This document shows, piece by piece, positions 49,999 to 59,923 of a stretch of 64,000 bases of DNA (positions are counted from its first letter, which is position 1; every line of letters starts with the position of its first letter). Source of the stretch: Rhodobacteraceae bacterium KLH11 (GTDB lineage Bacteria; Pseudomonadota; Alphaproteobacteria; Rhodobacterales; Rhodobacteraceae); contig DS999533.1 in assembly GCA_000158135.1 (NCBI GenBank), positions 217,118 to 281,117 on the forward strand. The letters run 5' to 3'. The notes beneath the pieces are model-generated. The model saw only the letters and a program-made list of their open reading frames with translations, was not told where the DNA came from and did no database searches. The position numbers and the translations under genes were made by a program.

Positions 49999-51825
49999 CT
50001 ATTCAGCGGCCTGTGTGGCTGCGTCGTCACTTTTATCGCGCAGCCCGTCGCGGAACAGGGCCTTGCCCAGTGCGATGCACATCAGCCCCATAACCATGGT
50101 GAAGGGCAGCGCGCCGATGATCATTGCGTTTCGCAAAGCGTCCAGTGGGTTGTTCTCACCCGCCGCAAGGATCAGCGCGCCAATCACTGCTGTCAGGATC
50201 AGACCCCAGATGATGCGATGCTTGATGCCCGTCTCCTGGCTGCCGCCCGACATGATCGTATTCATCACGAGGATGCCCGAATCCGCCGAAGTGACGAGGA
50301 AGGTCATGATCAGGATCACGCACATCACGTTCAGCATCGACAGCAGACCGCCATCCAGCATGTAGGACAGGGTCACGAACAGTTTGTTGGTGTTCGATGC
50401 GCCGATGATTGCGCCTTCGGCGGTGCCTGCCAGCTCAAGGTCGATCGCGGTGCCGCCCAGAACCGTCATCCATGCAAAACACACTAGTGCAGGTGCGAAG
50501 ACACAGCCCAGGATGAACTCACGCACGGTGCGACCCTTCGAGATGCGCGCCAGGAACAGGCCCACAAACGGCGAGAACGCAATCCACCAGGCCCAGTAGA
50601 ACGTGGTCCAACCGGCCTGCCAGCCAAACTGACGGCCTTGCTCACCCGCTGCGTATGCTGCGGTCAGCGTGGCCTCATCCAGTTCCGCCGCTGCGCCTCT
50701 AAGGCCTTCCTTGAAACCGGCAAAGCTGCCCCAGGCGTTGGTAGCGCCGCCCATCAGGTCACCCGCATGAGCCTGCGCTTCGGCGGGCAGGGCAGCAGCA
50801 AAGGCTTCTGCAGACAGCGGGCCATAGGACACGAAGCTCAGCGAGATGTAGTGCAGGATGTAGTCAACCATCGCGGTGCCGTAGGTGGTCATCGCAAAGA
50901 CGAACGATCCAAACACAACAAAGGTTCCCAGCAGGATGATTGACAGAACCAGGTTCAGGTTCGACAGGTACTTAACGCCCCGGCCAACACCCGACACGGC
51001 CGAGATGATCGACAGGCCCATGATCACAACCAGACCGGAAATCAGACCGACCTTGGAAGGTGCAGGCACATCGCCGCCCAGATCCATGACCCATTCCACA
51101 CCGGTGATTGCATAGACACCGTCTATGAACTGGCTAATGCCATAACCGATGGTCACGGAGACACCCAGGATGGTCGCAACCACGCCCAGAACGTCGACCA
51201 CATGGCCCAGGAAGCCGTTCATCAGCTTGCCGAACAGAGGCGTCAGCGCCGAGCGTATGGTCAGCGGCATGTTGCGCGTATAGGCGTAGTAAGCCAGCGA
51301 AAGACCAGTCACCACATAGATCGCCCAGGCATGGAAGCCATAGTGCAGATATGTATAGCGATAGGCGGACTCGACGGCTTCAGGTGCATTCGCCTCAACA
51401 GCACCCGAAACTACAATGGGGTTAGACTCCCACAGACCCAGAGGCTCAGCTGTGGCAAACACCATCAGGCCTACGCCCAGGCCGGCACCGAACATCATTG
51501 AGAACCACGAGAAGTTCGAAAACTCGGGCTTTTCTCCTGGCGTTCCCATTACCCGTTTCCCGGTGGACGGTATGATGGCAACAATAGCCAGAAAGTAGAA
51601 GAACAGACCCACGATGCTCACGTAGAAGCTATTGAACACTTCCAGCAACTGGAAGTTCCAGCTGCCAAGGGTGCTATTGGCATTGGCCGGGAACACCAAA
51701 GCCCAGAGCACCAGAGCAACCATGATGCCCTTACTGACCAGAGCAATCGGGACACTGTAATTCTCATAAAACCCGGCGTCTGCTGTTTCTATTTCCAAAT
51801 CCGTAAATGGTTCTTTTATCGACAT
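49999..51825 (-). CDS. BCCT-family betaine/carnitine/choline transporter
   Basis: The 608-residue protein has about 12 membrane segments and the BCCT signature around FYWAWWIAFSPFVGLFLARISKGRTVREF, with the upstream segment FSWFSMMFGAGLGVGLMVFATAEP. Members import quaternary amines driven by sodium or proton gradients. The short acidic C-terminal tail without a long regulatory domain suggests nutritional uptake rather than osmosensing. It follows the oxidase gene by 70 bp. It probably brings the betaine substrate of this cluster into the cell. Confidence 0.9.
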   Translation of the reverse strand: MSIKEPFTDLEIETADAGFYENYSVPIALVSKGIMVALVLWALVFPANANSTLGSWNFQLLEVFNSFYVSIVGLFFYFLAIVAIIPSTGKRVMGTPGEKPEFSNFSWFSMMFGAGLGVGLMVFATAEPLGLWESNPIVVSGAVEANAPEAVESAYRYTYLHYGFHAWAIYVVTGLSLAYYAYTRNMPLTIRSALTPLFGKLMNGFLGHVVDVLGVVATILGVSVTIGYGISQFIDGVYAITGVEWVMDLGGDVPAPSKVGLISGLVVIMGLSIISAVSGVGRGVKYLSNLNLVLSIILLGTFVVFGSFVFAMTTYGTAMVDYILHYISLSFVSYGPLSAEAFAAALPAEAQAHAGDLMGGATNAWGSFAGFKEGLRGAAAELDEATLTAAYAAGEQGRQFGWQAGWTTFYWAWWIAFSPFVGLFLARISKGRTVREFILGCVFAPALVCFAWMTVLGGTAIDLELAGTAEGAIIGASNTNKLFVTLSYMLDGGLLSMLNVMCVILIMTFLVTSADSGILVMNTIMSGGSQETGIKHRIIWGLILTAVIGALILAAGENNPLDALRNAMIIGALPFTMVMGLMCIALGKALFRDGLRDKSDDAATQAAE

Positions 51826-51895
51826 TTGGTTTCTCCTGTGTCGTAGCTTTCTACCATTATCTAGTTGTTTTTATTGGCATTATTGCAACTCTTAC

Positions 51896-53236
51896 TCAAT
51901 CTCTTCTGGCTTTCCATTCTTTCCAGCGCAGCACGGCGTTTGCGCCGATTTTCTGGAAGGGTTGGGGTGGCAGGCGTTTTGGTTGGGCTTCGGTTGAGAA
52001 ATGCTGGGAAATGGGTGAATTGTGCCCACAGGCCAGTTCTGCTGCGGCGATGCCTGTGAGAGTACCGCGTGCGGTTCCAAGCCCGTTTTGGACACAACCG
52101 GAATAGACGCCAGCGTCAATCTCGCGAGTGACCGAGACGCCGTTGAGGCTGAGGCACAAGTGGCCCGCCCATTGATATTCCATCTGTATCCCGGCCAACT
52201 TCGGAAAGCGCTGGTCGAACTTGCGCTGCATGACGCAGGCCGCACGCTTCAAATCTGCCTGCGTCGCGACCATTCCGGGCCGTAAGGTGGCACAGGTACG
52301 AGTCACGATGCGATTGCCGCCTTGACTGGAATCAATACGACGCATGGTGGTGCCCATCGGATCCGAGGGGGTCACAGCCCACCGGGGCTGGCCACCCAGC
52401 CTGGTTAGCTCTTCCCGACCCAGTTCCGGGGTCATGACGGCGAACAGGAACAACTGCAATAGCCTGTCGCGTTCGATGCCGAAGCTTTCCAGATGGCCAT
52501 TGACTGTCAGGACCAGTTTCGACGTGGTGACCGTGCCCTTGCTGGCCTGCACAAGCCAGCCTTCGCCGTCCCGCGCAAAGCCGGTGACGGAACTGTTTTC
52601 AAAGATGCGCACACCTTGTCCTGCCAGTCCGCGCGCAAGACCGCGGATATAACCTGCAGGCTGTAACATTACCGTGCCCGGCGTGAAAAGGCCTGAGATG
52701 TAGTGACGCGAGCCAGTCAGCTCATGCATCTGCTCACGGTCCAGCGTCTGACTGTCCTCACCCAGCGAAACCAAATGCTGAGCATAGCTTTTGTTATGTG
52801 CTTCGGCGGCTTCGCTGGCCGCGCCATTGACCTTGCCGACCTGGTCAAAATAGTTTGGATCAATCTGGTATTCGTCGACCGCTGCGCGGGCAAAATCGAT
52901 GGCTTGCCGGTTCAGACCGATCATCTTGTGGTCATCACCGCTGCCGGCATAGTCGTCTGAGGCGAGATCATGGGGCAGATCAATCATGAAGCCCGAGTTG
53001 CGGCCCGCAGCACCCTCGGCCACACGGCCCGACTCGATTACCACCACTCTGGCTTCAGGCTCAAGCTGGGTGATGCGTCGCGCCGCGGTCAGCCCCGCAA
53101 ACCCAGCTCCGACCACAACAAAATCGGCGCTTTGATTATCTTCCAACACCGATCTCGGAGTCTGCGGTCCCAAAATGGCATTCCAGGCTGCCGGGCCGCG
53201 TTGAACCGGCAGCGATTTTGCGGTGTACCGTGTCAA
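51896..53236 (-). CDS. FAD-dependent amino-acid oxidase (DAO/DadA family)
   Basis: The 446-residue protein has the FAD dinucleotide motif DFVVVGAGFAGLTAARRI (about 38-55), ESGRVAEGAAGRNSGFM and a C-terminal YSGCVQNGLGTARGTLTGIA region of the DAO superfamily. In hydroxyproline catabolism a cis-4-hydroxy-D-proline oxidase of this family passes its product to a DapA-like deaminase and a semialdehyde dehydrogenase, and both are encoded just upstream. A glutamylputrescine-oxidase-like role is an alternative. The start overlaps the aldehyde dehydrogenase stop (ATGA). Confidence 0.82.
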   Translation of the reverse strand: MTRYTAKSLPVQRGPAAWNAILGPQTPRSVLEDNQSADFVVVGAGFAGLTAARRITQLEPEARVVVIESGRVAEGAAGRNSGFMIDLPHDLASDDYAGSGDDHKMIGLNRQAIDFARAAVDEYQIDPNYFDQVGKVNGAASEAAEAHNKSYAQHLVSLGEDSQTLDREQMHELTGSRHYISGLFTPGTVMLQPAGYIRGLARGLAGQGVRIFENSSVTGFARDGEGWLVQASKGTVTTSKLVLTVNGHLESFGIERDRLLQLFLFAVMTPELGREELTRLGGQPRWAVTPSDPMGTTMRRIDSSQGGNRIVTRTCATLRPGMVATQADLKRAACVMQRKFDQRFPKLAGIQMEYQWAGHLCLSLNGVSVTREIDAGVYSGCVQNGLGTARGTLTGIAAAELACGHNSPISQHFSTEAQPKRLPPQPFQKIGANAVLRWKEWKARRD

Positions 53237-54729
53237 TTCACCGCCTCGTCAGCGTCGTCAGCCAGATCGATCCAGATGGTTTTCAACTGGGTGTACTGAT
53301 CATGCGCATGAATTGAATTGTCGCGGCCGCCAAAGCCGGACTGCTTGTAGCCGCCGAAGGGCGTGGTGATATCGCCTTCGCCAAAGCTGTTCACCGTCAC
53401 AGTACCCGCCCGGATCGACCGCGCACCACGGATGGCGCGTTTGGCGTTGGCAGTAAAGATTGAGGCACAGAGGCCGTAGTCAGTGTCATTGGCAAGTTTG
53501 ATGGCCTCATCAAATCCCGAGACTTCGATCACTGACAGGACGGGGCCAAATATCTCTTCCCGCGCCAAGGGTGCATCATTGCCGGGCACTTCGACCACGG
53601 TGGCTTCGACAAACCCGCCGTTTGCATTGCCGCCGATCACAACATCCTCGGCCTGTTCCAGATAGCCGCAGACCTTGGCGAAATGCGCTCGGCTGACCAA
53701 TGCACCCATGCGGGTTTTGGGGTTCAGCGGGTCGCCGATGTTCCAGTGTTTGGCGTGGTGTGCGATGCGCTCCAGCAATTCAGCCTTAACATCCTTATGA
53801 ACGATCAGACGCGATGAAGCCGAGCAGTTCTCGCCCATATTCCAAAACGCGCCATTGACAATATGCGCGGCCACGCGGTCGAGGTTTTCGGCATCTTCCA
53901 TCACGATGGCGGGATTTTTACCTCCCATCTCCAGCACGACCTCCTTGGCATTGGATTCTGCCGAATAGCTCAGGAAGCGCTTGCCGATGATGGTCGAACC
54001 AGTGAAGGACACCATATCGATATCCATATGCCGCCCAATAGGCTCGCCCACTGCGGTTCCGCCGCCCGGCACGATGTTCAGCACGCCACGCGGAAGACCC
54101 GCCTCCATCGCCAGTTCAGCCATGCGCAAAGCGGTCAGCGTGGTTTCCACCGCAGGTTTCACCACCACCGAGCAGCCCGCTGCCAAGGCAGGCCCGATCT
54201 TCCACGCCAGCATCAGCAGCGGGAAGTTCCACGGCAACACCAGACCAACGACGCCGATGGGTTCGCGCACCACCATGGTGATATGATCATCGCTGGCGGG
54301 TGAGACCTGATCGTAAATCTTGTCGATCGCTTCGGCATGCCATTTCAGACAGTGGATCGTCTCGGGCACGTCCACGGTTTCGCAATCATAGATTGTTTTA
54401 CCGCTGTCGATGCTTTCCATCACCGCCAATTCGCGCGCGTTGCGGGTCATCAGCTTGCACAGCCGGATCAACACATCTTTGCGGTGCGACGGGTGCAGTT
54501 TCGACCACCGGCCATCGTCATAAGCCTCGCGCGCCTTTTCGACGGCGAAATCGACATCTGCGGCAGCGCAGGCGGCAATATTGGCCAGCTTATCGCCGGT
54601 TGCCGGGTTAACGGTTTCGAAGGTTTCGCCCGAGGTTGCCGGGCGGAACGCGCCATCAATGAAGGCTCCAGTGGGCAGGGTCAGGCCCGCGGCGATGGAA
54701 TTGTATTCGTCCTGTGTCAGCAGTCCCAT
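53233..54729 (-). CDS. Aldehyde dehydrogenase
   Basis: The 498-residue NAD(P)-dependent enzyme has the catalytic Cys in FWNMGENCSASSR and the Glu in VLEMGGKNP, with LPWNFPLLMLAWKIGPALAAG. The length is normal. In context it would oxidise 2-oxoglutarate semialdehyde to 2-oxoglutarate. PuuC-type gamma-glutamyl-aminobutyraldehyde dehydrogenases are close in sequence, so the substrate is open. It sits 3 bases after the DapA-like gene and overlaps the oxidase gene. Confidence 0.85.
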   Translation of the reverse strand: MGLLTQDEYNSIAAGLTLPTGAFIDGAFRPATSGETFETVNPATGDKLANIAACAAADVDFAVEKAREAYDDGRWSKLHPSHRKDVLIRLCKLMTRNARELAVMESIDSGKTIYDCETVDVPETIHCLKWHAEAIDKIYDQVSPASDDHITMVVREPIGVVGLVLPWNFPLLMLAWKIGPALAAGCSVVVKPAVETTLTALRMAELAMEAGLPRGVLNIVPGGGTAVGEPIGRHMDIDMVSFTGSTIIGKRFLSYSAESNAKEVVLEMGGKNPAIVMEDAENLDRVAAHIVNGAFWNMGENCSASSRLIVHKDVKAELLERIAHHAKHWNIGDPLNPKTRMGALVSRAHFAKVCGYLEQAEDVVIGGNANGGFVEATVVEVPGNDAPLAREEIFGPVLSVIEVSGFDEAIKLANDTDYGLCASIFTANAKRAIRGARSIRAGTVTVNSFGEGDITTPFGGYKQSGFGGRDNSIHAHDQYTQLKTIWIDLADDADEAVN

Positions 54730-54732
54730 TGC

Positions 54733-55650
54733 TCAACCCTCCGCCACGATATCTGCGATTTTTTTCTTCAAAACGCGCGTCACCTGTTCCAACGCGCGCT
54801 TGTCGTCCTTGTTCAGACCCTTCAGCGGAGGCCGCATCGCCCCTGCGTCAATCCCATTCATGGTCACGCCATGCTTGATGGTCTGGATGAACTTGCCGCC
54901 CTGTTCCAGCACCCGCATCAGCGGCATCATCGCGGACATGATCCGGCGGCCCTTGGCGAAATTGCCCTCGATCACGCAGGCATTGTAAAGCGCCACATGT
55001 TCAGCGGGCAGAAAGTTCGATCCGCCGCAGACCCAGAACGGTGCGCCCCAGGCGAAGAACTCCAACGCCTGATCATCCATGCCGCAGCCCAGTTGGATAT
55101 GCGGATAGTCGCGCGCCAGCAGGTGTACCCTGTTGATATCGCCCGAGCTTTCCTTAATGCCGCAGAAGTTCCGGCTGCGGCCCACGCGGTCGAGGAATTC
55201 TTCGCTCATCATCGTGCCGGTACGGTGCGGATAATTGTACAGCATCACCGGAAGGTCGGCCGCCTTGTCGATGGCGAGGGCGTTTAGCGCGTTTTCCCGG
55301 TCGGTTGGCACCGAATAGGGCGGGCTGGCCAGTAGGATCGTATCTGCGCCAATCTCGCGCGCGCCTGATGCCAACGTGATCGAATCCGACGTCAGCATGG
55401 CTCCGGTTCCGACGACCAACGGCAATTGCCCCTTTAGTTGATCCTGTGTGAACCGTGCCAACTCCAGTCGTTCCTCGACTGTCTGGGCATAGTTCTCACC
55501 GGTCGAACCGCCGGAAATCAGACCATGCACGCCGTTCTCGATCAGGTACTCAATTACGTCGGACAGGGCGTCCCAATTCACGCTGCCATTGGCGTGATAA
55601 GGGGTCACCACCGGAGTGTAGATCCCTTCAAAATTGAATAGGGGAGTCAT
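54733..55650 (-). CDS. DapA-family lyase/deaminase (HypD-like)
   Basis: The 305-residue TIM-barrel protein has the Tyr in VMLYNYPHRTGT and the Schiff-base Lys in NFCGIKESSGD, plus ISGGSTGENYAQT near the start. DapA itself is unlikely on a plasmid beside oxidase and dehydrogenase genes. The family includes pyrroline-4-hydroxy-2-carboxylate deaminase, which fits between the D-amino-acid oxidase and the aldehyde dehydrogenase. It is the first structural gene after the GntR regulator. Confidence 0.82.
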   Translation of the reverse strand: MTPLFNFEGIYTPVVTPYHANGSVNWDALSDVIEYLIENGVHGLISGGSTGENYAQTVEERLELARFTQDQLKGQLPLVVGTGAMLTSDSITLASGAREIGADTILLASPPYSVPTDRENALNALAIDKAADLPVMLYNYPHRTGTMMSEEFLDRVGRSRNFCGIKESSGDINRVHLLARDYPHIQLGCGMDDQALEFFAWGAPFWVCGGSNFLPAEHVALYNACVIEGNFAKGRRIMSAMMPLMRVLEQGGKFIQTIKHGVTMNGIDAGAMRPPLKGLNKDDKRALEQVTRVLKKKIADIVAEG

Positions 55651-55658
55651 TTATTTCC

Positions 55659-56369
55659 TCATGCAGGGGTTTTCCGCGCCATCGATCCAAGCGGTAGATC
55701 AAGCCCGGCAGGCGTGACAAACAGTTCGATCTGATCGCGCGACAGGTTCCAGTGATCAATGGCCAACTGCCCAGCCGCCGCCTCATTGCTCGCTTCGATG
55801 GCGGCAATGATGGCGTCGTGTTGGGCACTGGCAACGGATAGGTTTTCGGCCATATTGGCGTCTTGTGGCCGATAGAATGTCATGCCAATTCGAGCATGAT
55901 CGATCAGCAACCGCTTGAAAGACGGCAACAGATAAATGTTATCGGCCATTTCGCCGGTAATCTCATGAAACAGATTGTTGGACATCGCCCGATCCGCGCC
56001 AGAACCAGATCGTAAAGCAATCTTAAACTCCTTTTGCGCATTCTTGAGGCGATCAATCTGCTCAGGCTTTGCGTTCTTGGCGGCCAGCTGGAGAATTGCG
56101 CCATACACCATCGGCGCGGCCAGAAAGAAATCGCGCAGTGTGGTGTAGGACATTCCGGATACCCGCGCGCCCCGATTTTCTCGGAGCTCAAGATAGCCTT
56201 CGCCCGCGAGCTGTCGGAACACCTCACGCAAGGGGGTACGTGACAACTTGAACTCTTCAGATAGCGTCGCTTCGTCCAGGTCCGTGCCCGGCTGTAAGCG
56301 CTGGGTCATTACGCACATCTTTAAATGTTCAAAGAGCTCCTGCTTTCTACGCCTGGACGCGTCTTTCAT
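55659..56369 (-). CDS. GntR-family regulator with FCD domain
   Basis: I chose ATG 56369 because AGGAGG stands just upstream and MKDASRRRKQELFEHLKMCV begins the winged helix. The longer frame to 56492 would overlap the divergent promoter. The 236-residue protein has the GntR wHTH (DEATLSEEFKLSRTPLREVFRQLAGEG) and an FCD ligand domain. A TTGTATACAA palindrome in the divergent promoter region is a likely operator. It probably represses both the catabolic operon and the ABC transporter until substrate appears. Confidence 0.87.
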   Translation of the reverse strand: MKDASRRRKQELFEHLKMCVMTQRLQPGTDLDEATLSEEFKLSRTPLREVFRQLAGEGYLELRENRGARVSGMSYTTLRDFFLAAPMVYGAILQLAAKNAKPEQIDRLKNAQKEFKIALRSGSGADRAMSNNLFHEITGEMADNIYLLPSFKRLLIDHARIGMTFYRPQDANMAENLSVASAQHDAIIAAIEASNEAAAGQLAIDHWNLSRDQIELFVTPAGLDLPLGSMARKTPA

Positions 56370-56460
56370 ATCTGACCTCCTGTAGGAAAACTTGCGTCGT
56401 TGTGTTGACCGAAGTGCCGCAATGAATCCATTGTTTACCGACAATAGTATAAAATTCAAT

Positions 56461-56470
56461 TTGTATACAA
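56461..56470. promoter_or_regulatory. Candidate GntR/FCD operator TTGTATACAA
   Basis: It is a perfect 10-bp palindrome in an A+T-rich stretch between the divergent regulator and ABC transporter genes. It fits the TNGTNNACNA operator style of FadR-type GntR proteins. Confidence 0.6.
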
Positions 56471-56519
56471 TAAAAAAATATGCAGTATGCATTACAAATT
56501 CAAAACTGGGGAGAAGCCA

Positions 56520-57602
56520 GTGAAGAACTCTTATGACGCCGCCGTTATCGATTGCCGGAATCTATGGAAGATTTTTGGCGAACGGTCCGGTGAGGCTATG
56601 AAAGCCGTTCAAGAACAAGGACTTGGAAAACTAGAGGTGCGGGATCGTTTTGACTGTGTGGTTGGTGTCCAAGACGCTACCTTTACGGTAGGGCGGGGTG
56701 AGATTTTCTGTATCATGGGTCTGTCAGGCTCGGGCAAATCGACGCTGATTCGTCATGTAAACCGCCTGATTGAGCCCACGTCCGGTCAGCTTTTTGTTGA
56801 AGGCCAGAACGTAAACCGGTTGAACGCCCGTGACTTGCGAGAAGTGCGCGCCGAGAAAATCGGCATGGTGTTCCAGAACATGGCGCTGATGCCGCATCGC
56901 ACCGTACTGGATAACGTTGCTTTCAGCCAAGAAGTCCGCGGCCACGACGTGACTGAGCGTCATGAGAACGCCATGCGGGCCATCGACGCCGTGGATCTCA
57001 ACGGCTGGGATCAGAAGTACCCAGACGAGCTGTCTGGCGGCATGCAGCAACGTGTGGGTCTGGCCCGCGCCATTGCCGCTGATCCGTCGATCCTGCTGAT
57101 GGATGAACCCTTCTCTGCACTTGATCCGCTGATCCGCCGCCAGTTGCAGGACAAGTTTACGTCGTTGTCGGCCGAGATGAAAAAAACCACGCTGTTCATC
57201 ACCCACGATCTGGATGAGGCGATCCGGATCGGCGATCGGATCGCCATCATGAAAGATGGTGCGCTTGTGCAGGTCGGTACACCCGAAGACATTGTGACCA
57301 ACCCGGTCGATGATTATGTGGCCGACTTTGTCGCAGGGATCTCCAAGCTAGAGCTGATCTCGGCTGGCAAGATTATGGAGCCGGTTGAATCATTCGAGAA
57401 ACGCCGCGGCCCGGTCGATCACAACGCCTGGCCCGAAGCAGAGCCCGATCACTCTTTGGATGATCTGGTCAACCTGTCCATCGCCACCCAGCACCCCGTT
57501 GTTGTCAAGGCCGATGGTAAGCCGATTGGGATCGTCACCAAGAATGCCCTTTTACGCGGCATTCAGGGCGAGGTCGAAGACCCGGCAACCTTGAAACACT
57601 GA
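56520..57602 (+). CDS. proV: Glycine betaine/proline-type ABC transporter ATPase (ProV-like)
   Basis: I prefer GTG 56520 since GGGGAG lies 7 bases upstream; ATG 56487 is an alternative. The 360-residue protein has Walker A GLSGSGKST, Q-loop VFQNMALMPHRTV, signature LSGGMQQRVGLARA, Walker B ILLMDEPFSALD and a C-terminal CBS-like region. It energises uptake of a betaine with the two next genes. It is divergent from the GntR gene. Confidence 0.9.
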   Translation: MKNSYDAAVIDCRNLWKIFGERSGEAMKAVQEQGLGKLEVRDRFDCVVGVQDATFTVGRGEIFCIMGLSGSGKSTLIRHVNRLIEPTSGQLFVEGQNVNRLNARDLREVRAEKIGMVFQNMALMPHRTVLDNVAFSQEVRGHDVTERHENAMRAIDAVDLNGWDQKYPDELSGGMQQRVGLARAIAADPSILLMDEPFSALDPLIRRQLQDKFTSLSAEMKKTTLFITHDLDEAIRIGDRIAIMKDGALVQVGTPEDIVTNPVDDYVADFVAGISKLELISAGKIMEPVESFEKRRGPVDHNAWPEAEPDHSLDDLVNLSIATQHPVVVKADGKPIGIVTKNALLRGIQGEVEDPATLKH

Positions 57603-57611
57603 GAGGGCATC

Positions 57612-58586
57612 ATGGCAGACATTGAATTCAGCATTCTGGATCCCTTTTCCTCGGTGGATCTGGGTATTGCCGAAAGCGCGGATGGCGTAAAAGGCTGGGC
57701 CATTGCCAATCGCAGCATCATTCAACCGATCAAGAGTTTCTTCAATGAAATGATCGTTGGCATCGACACCACATTGAACGCAGTGCCACCCCTGATCATG
57801 TTGTTCCTCCTGATTCTGATCGCTTGGCAGGCGGCGGGGCGGCGCACGGCCATTCTGGTCGGTATCCTGATGACCGTTCTGGGCTTCTTGTCGCCCAATG
57901 CATGGGGTTTGGCAATGACCACGCTGGCCATCGTGGTTTCGGCGGTGATCATGTCCTTTATCATCGGGCTACCCCTTGGCATTCTGGTCGGCAAGAATGA
58001 CCGGTTCGAGAGCGCCATCCGCCCGATCCTGGACACGATGCAGACAATTCCGGCCTTCGTCTATCTGGTGCCGGTGGTGATGTTGATCGGCATCGGCAAC
58101 GTATCCGGCGTTGTTGTGACGGTCATCTTCGCGCTGCCGCCGCTGATCCGCCTGACATCGCTGGGTATCCGAGGGGTGAATCCCTCGGTGGTTGAGGCCG
58201 CCCGCGCCTTTGGGGCCAACCCGCGTCAGGTCTTATTCAAGGTTGAGCTGCCGCTGGCAACACCCACCATCCTCGCCGGTGTAAACCAGACGATCATGCT
58301 GTCGCTTTCCATGGTTGTGATCGCCTCAATGATCTCGGTCAAAGGGTTGGGCAACGAGGTGCTGCGCGCCATGGGGCGTCTGGATGCTGGCAAGGCATTG
58401 GTTGGTGGTTTGGGGATCGTGATCCTGGCCATTGTGTTGGATCGCATTACGCAAGGCATGGGGCAATCCGGTCGCGAGCGCGGGCACCGTCACTGGTACG
58501 AAGGAGGCCCGGTCGGCCTGGTTCTGCGACAGATCAAAAAGCCCAAAATCAACCAAATAGAAGAACCACAGAAAACAAACGCATAA
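57612..58586 (+). CDS. proW: Glycine betaine/proline-type ABC permease (ProW-like)
   Basis: The 324-residue protein has about six to seven membrane segments and the inner-membrane ABC loop [26 protein letters not shown]. The sequence [21 protein letters not shown] near the C-terminus is typical of ProW-like permeases. An AGAGGG site precedes the ATG. It lies 9 bp after proV. Confidence 0.9.
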   Translation: MADIEFSILDPFSSVDLGIAESADGVKGWAIANRSIIQPIKSFFNEMIVGIDTTLNAVPPLIMLFLLILIAWQAAGRRTAILVGILMTVLGFLSPNAWGLAMTTLAIVVSAVIMSFIIGLPLGILVGKNDRFESAIRPILDTMQTIPAFVYLVPVVMLIGIGNVSGVVVTVIFALPPLIRLTSLGIRGVNPSVVEAARAFGANPRQVLFKVELPLATPTILAGVNQTIMLSLSMVVIASMISVKGLGNEVLRAMGRLDAGKALVGGLGIVILAIVLDRITQGMGQSGRERGHRHWYEGGPVGLVLRQIKKPKINQIEEPQKTNA

Positions 58587-58605
58587 ACTCGGAGGTTTAT
58601 CTACT

Positions 58606-59598
58606 ATGTTCATCAAATCAAACTTGGCTGCTTTTGCTGCCACAACCATTCTGGCCACTTCAGCTTTTGCAGCAGATGACAAGCCCGGTGAAGGTGTCAC
58701 GGTACGTCCGGTCATTCAGCCAATTGCAGAAGAAATTTTCCAGCACCGCATTCTTTTCCGTGCATTGAATGATCTGGGCTACGACGTTGCTGAGCCGGAA
58801 GAAGTTCAGGCGCAAACACTGCACCTTGCTTTGGGCACAGGCGATGCCGACTTCACGGCTGTTCACTGGAACGGTCTGCACGACACGTTCTTTCAAGAGT
58901 CCGGTGGTGATGAAGTCCTGGAGAAGGTCGGGACATTGATCGACGGTGCTTTGCAAGGCTATCTGGTCAATAAAGCCGCCTATGATGCAGGCGTTCAGAA
59001 CCTTGGCGACCTGAAAGACCCGGAAAAAGCAGCCCTGTTTGACGCCGATGGCGATGGTAAGGCTGATCTGGCTGGTTGCGTGCCCGGATGGGGTTGTGAA
59101 CGCGTGATCGAGCATCAACTGGATGAATTTGGCCTACGCAACACCGTGAACCACAACCAAGGTGAGTACAACGCGATCATCGCCGACACCATCGCACGCA
59201 ACGAAGGTGGCGAAAACGTTCTGTACTATACGTGGACCCCTTACTGGGTATCGGGCGTTCTGGTGCCGGGCGAAAACGTCGAATTCCTCGCCGTGCCTTA
59301 TTCAGCACTGCCTGACGGCGCAACCGCAGAAACTACTTTTGATGGTAAAGACCTGGGCTTTGCGGTTGACAGTATTCGCGTCGTGGCCACGGATGAGTTC
59401 CTCGAAGCAAACCCAGCCGCTGCAAAGCTGTTCCAAGTTGCCAAGATCGATATCAACGACATTTCGGCCCAGAACAAGAAAATAGCAGATGGTGAAGACA
59501 GCTCGGACGACATCGACCGTCACGTAGATGAGTGGATCGCAGCAAATCAGGCAGCATATGATAGCTGGTTGGAAGAAGCCCGAAACGCGGCGCAATAA
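58606..59598 (+). CDS. proX: Periplasmic betaine-binding protein (ProX/OpuAC-like)
   Basis: The 330-residue protein has a Sec signal peptide (MFIKSNLAAFAATTILATSA, cleavage after FAA or SAFA) and the OpuAC fold with WNGLHDTFF, GCVPGWGCERVIEHQL and YYTWTPYWVSGVL, where the Trp residues form an aromatic box for quaternary ammonium groups. GGAGG precedes the ATG. It is the last gene of the transporter operon and is followed by a strong terminator. Confidence 0.9.
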   Translation: MFIKSNLAAFAATTILATSAFAADDKPGEGVTVRPVIQPIAEEIFQHRILFRALNDLGYDVAEPEEVQAQTLHLALGTGDADFTAVHWNGLHDTFFQESGGDEVLEKVGTLIDGALQGYLVNKAAYDAGVQNLGDLKDPEKAALFDADGDGKADLAGCVPGWGCERVIEHQLDEFGLRNTVNHNQGEYNAIIADTIARNEGGENVLYYTWTPYWVSGVLVPGENVEFLAVPYSALPDGATAETTFDGKDLGFAVDSIRVVATDEFLEANPAAAKLFQVAKIDINDISAQNKKIADGEDSSDDIDRHVDEWIAANQAAYDSWLEEARNAAQ

Positions 59599-59622
59599 AC
59601 TACAAAACTCTGATCTAGGGTT

Positions 59623-59651
59623 AAACTGCGCGGGTCACTCCGCGCAGTTTT
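59623..59651 (+). terminator. Rho-independent terminator after proX
   Basis: AAACTGCGCGG (59623-59633), loop of 6, CCGCGCAGTTT (59640-59650) and a short T-run. An 11-bp perfect stem, also functional in reverse because of the A-tract. Confidence 0.88.
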
Positions 59652-59710
59652 GGACATCGGTCGCAGGTCTTAAAATCAGAGACCTAAACCGGGAAAGCTT
59701 ATTTTTTGAT

Positions 59711-59880
59711 TTACCTGCTCTTTTACCTCAACCTCGACCTTGCCGATCGGGTTCTAACAACAGCCGAGGATGTATCCATCCTCAATGTATTCCTGCGATA
59801 TTCCGCCATTGTGGGCCATGTGGACCTCTGCGGCGGTCTTCTTAATTCTGCAGGTTCCGCATACATCGAATGGACAACCC
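59711..59880 (-). pseudogene. [2Fe-2S] ferredoxin domain of a betaine-demethylase-type reductase, fragment with stop
   Basis: The minus frame reads CPFDVCGTCRIKKTAAEVHM, then AHNGGISQEYIEDGYILGCC, then TAG (59756-59754) and NPIGKVEVEV. The Cys pattern CxxxxCxxC...C is that of the C-terminal [2Fe-2S] domain in reductases of Rieske betaine demethylases (GbcB-like). A Ser codon normally follows the last Cys, so TCG to TAG is likely. FAD/NAD domains are missing. It suggests the cluster once had a Rieske demethylase. Confidence 0.65.
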
Positions 59881-59923
59881 GAAATGTCTGTCTCAGCGCC
59901 ACTCGCTGACCTGCCTGGCAGTC

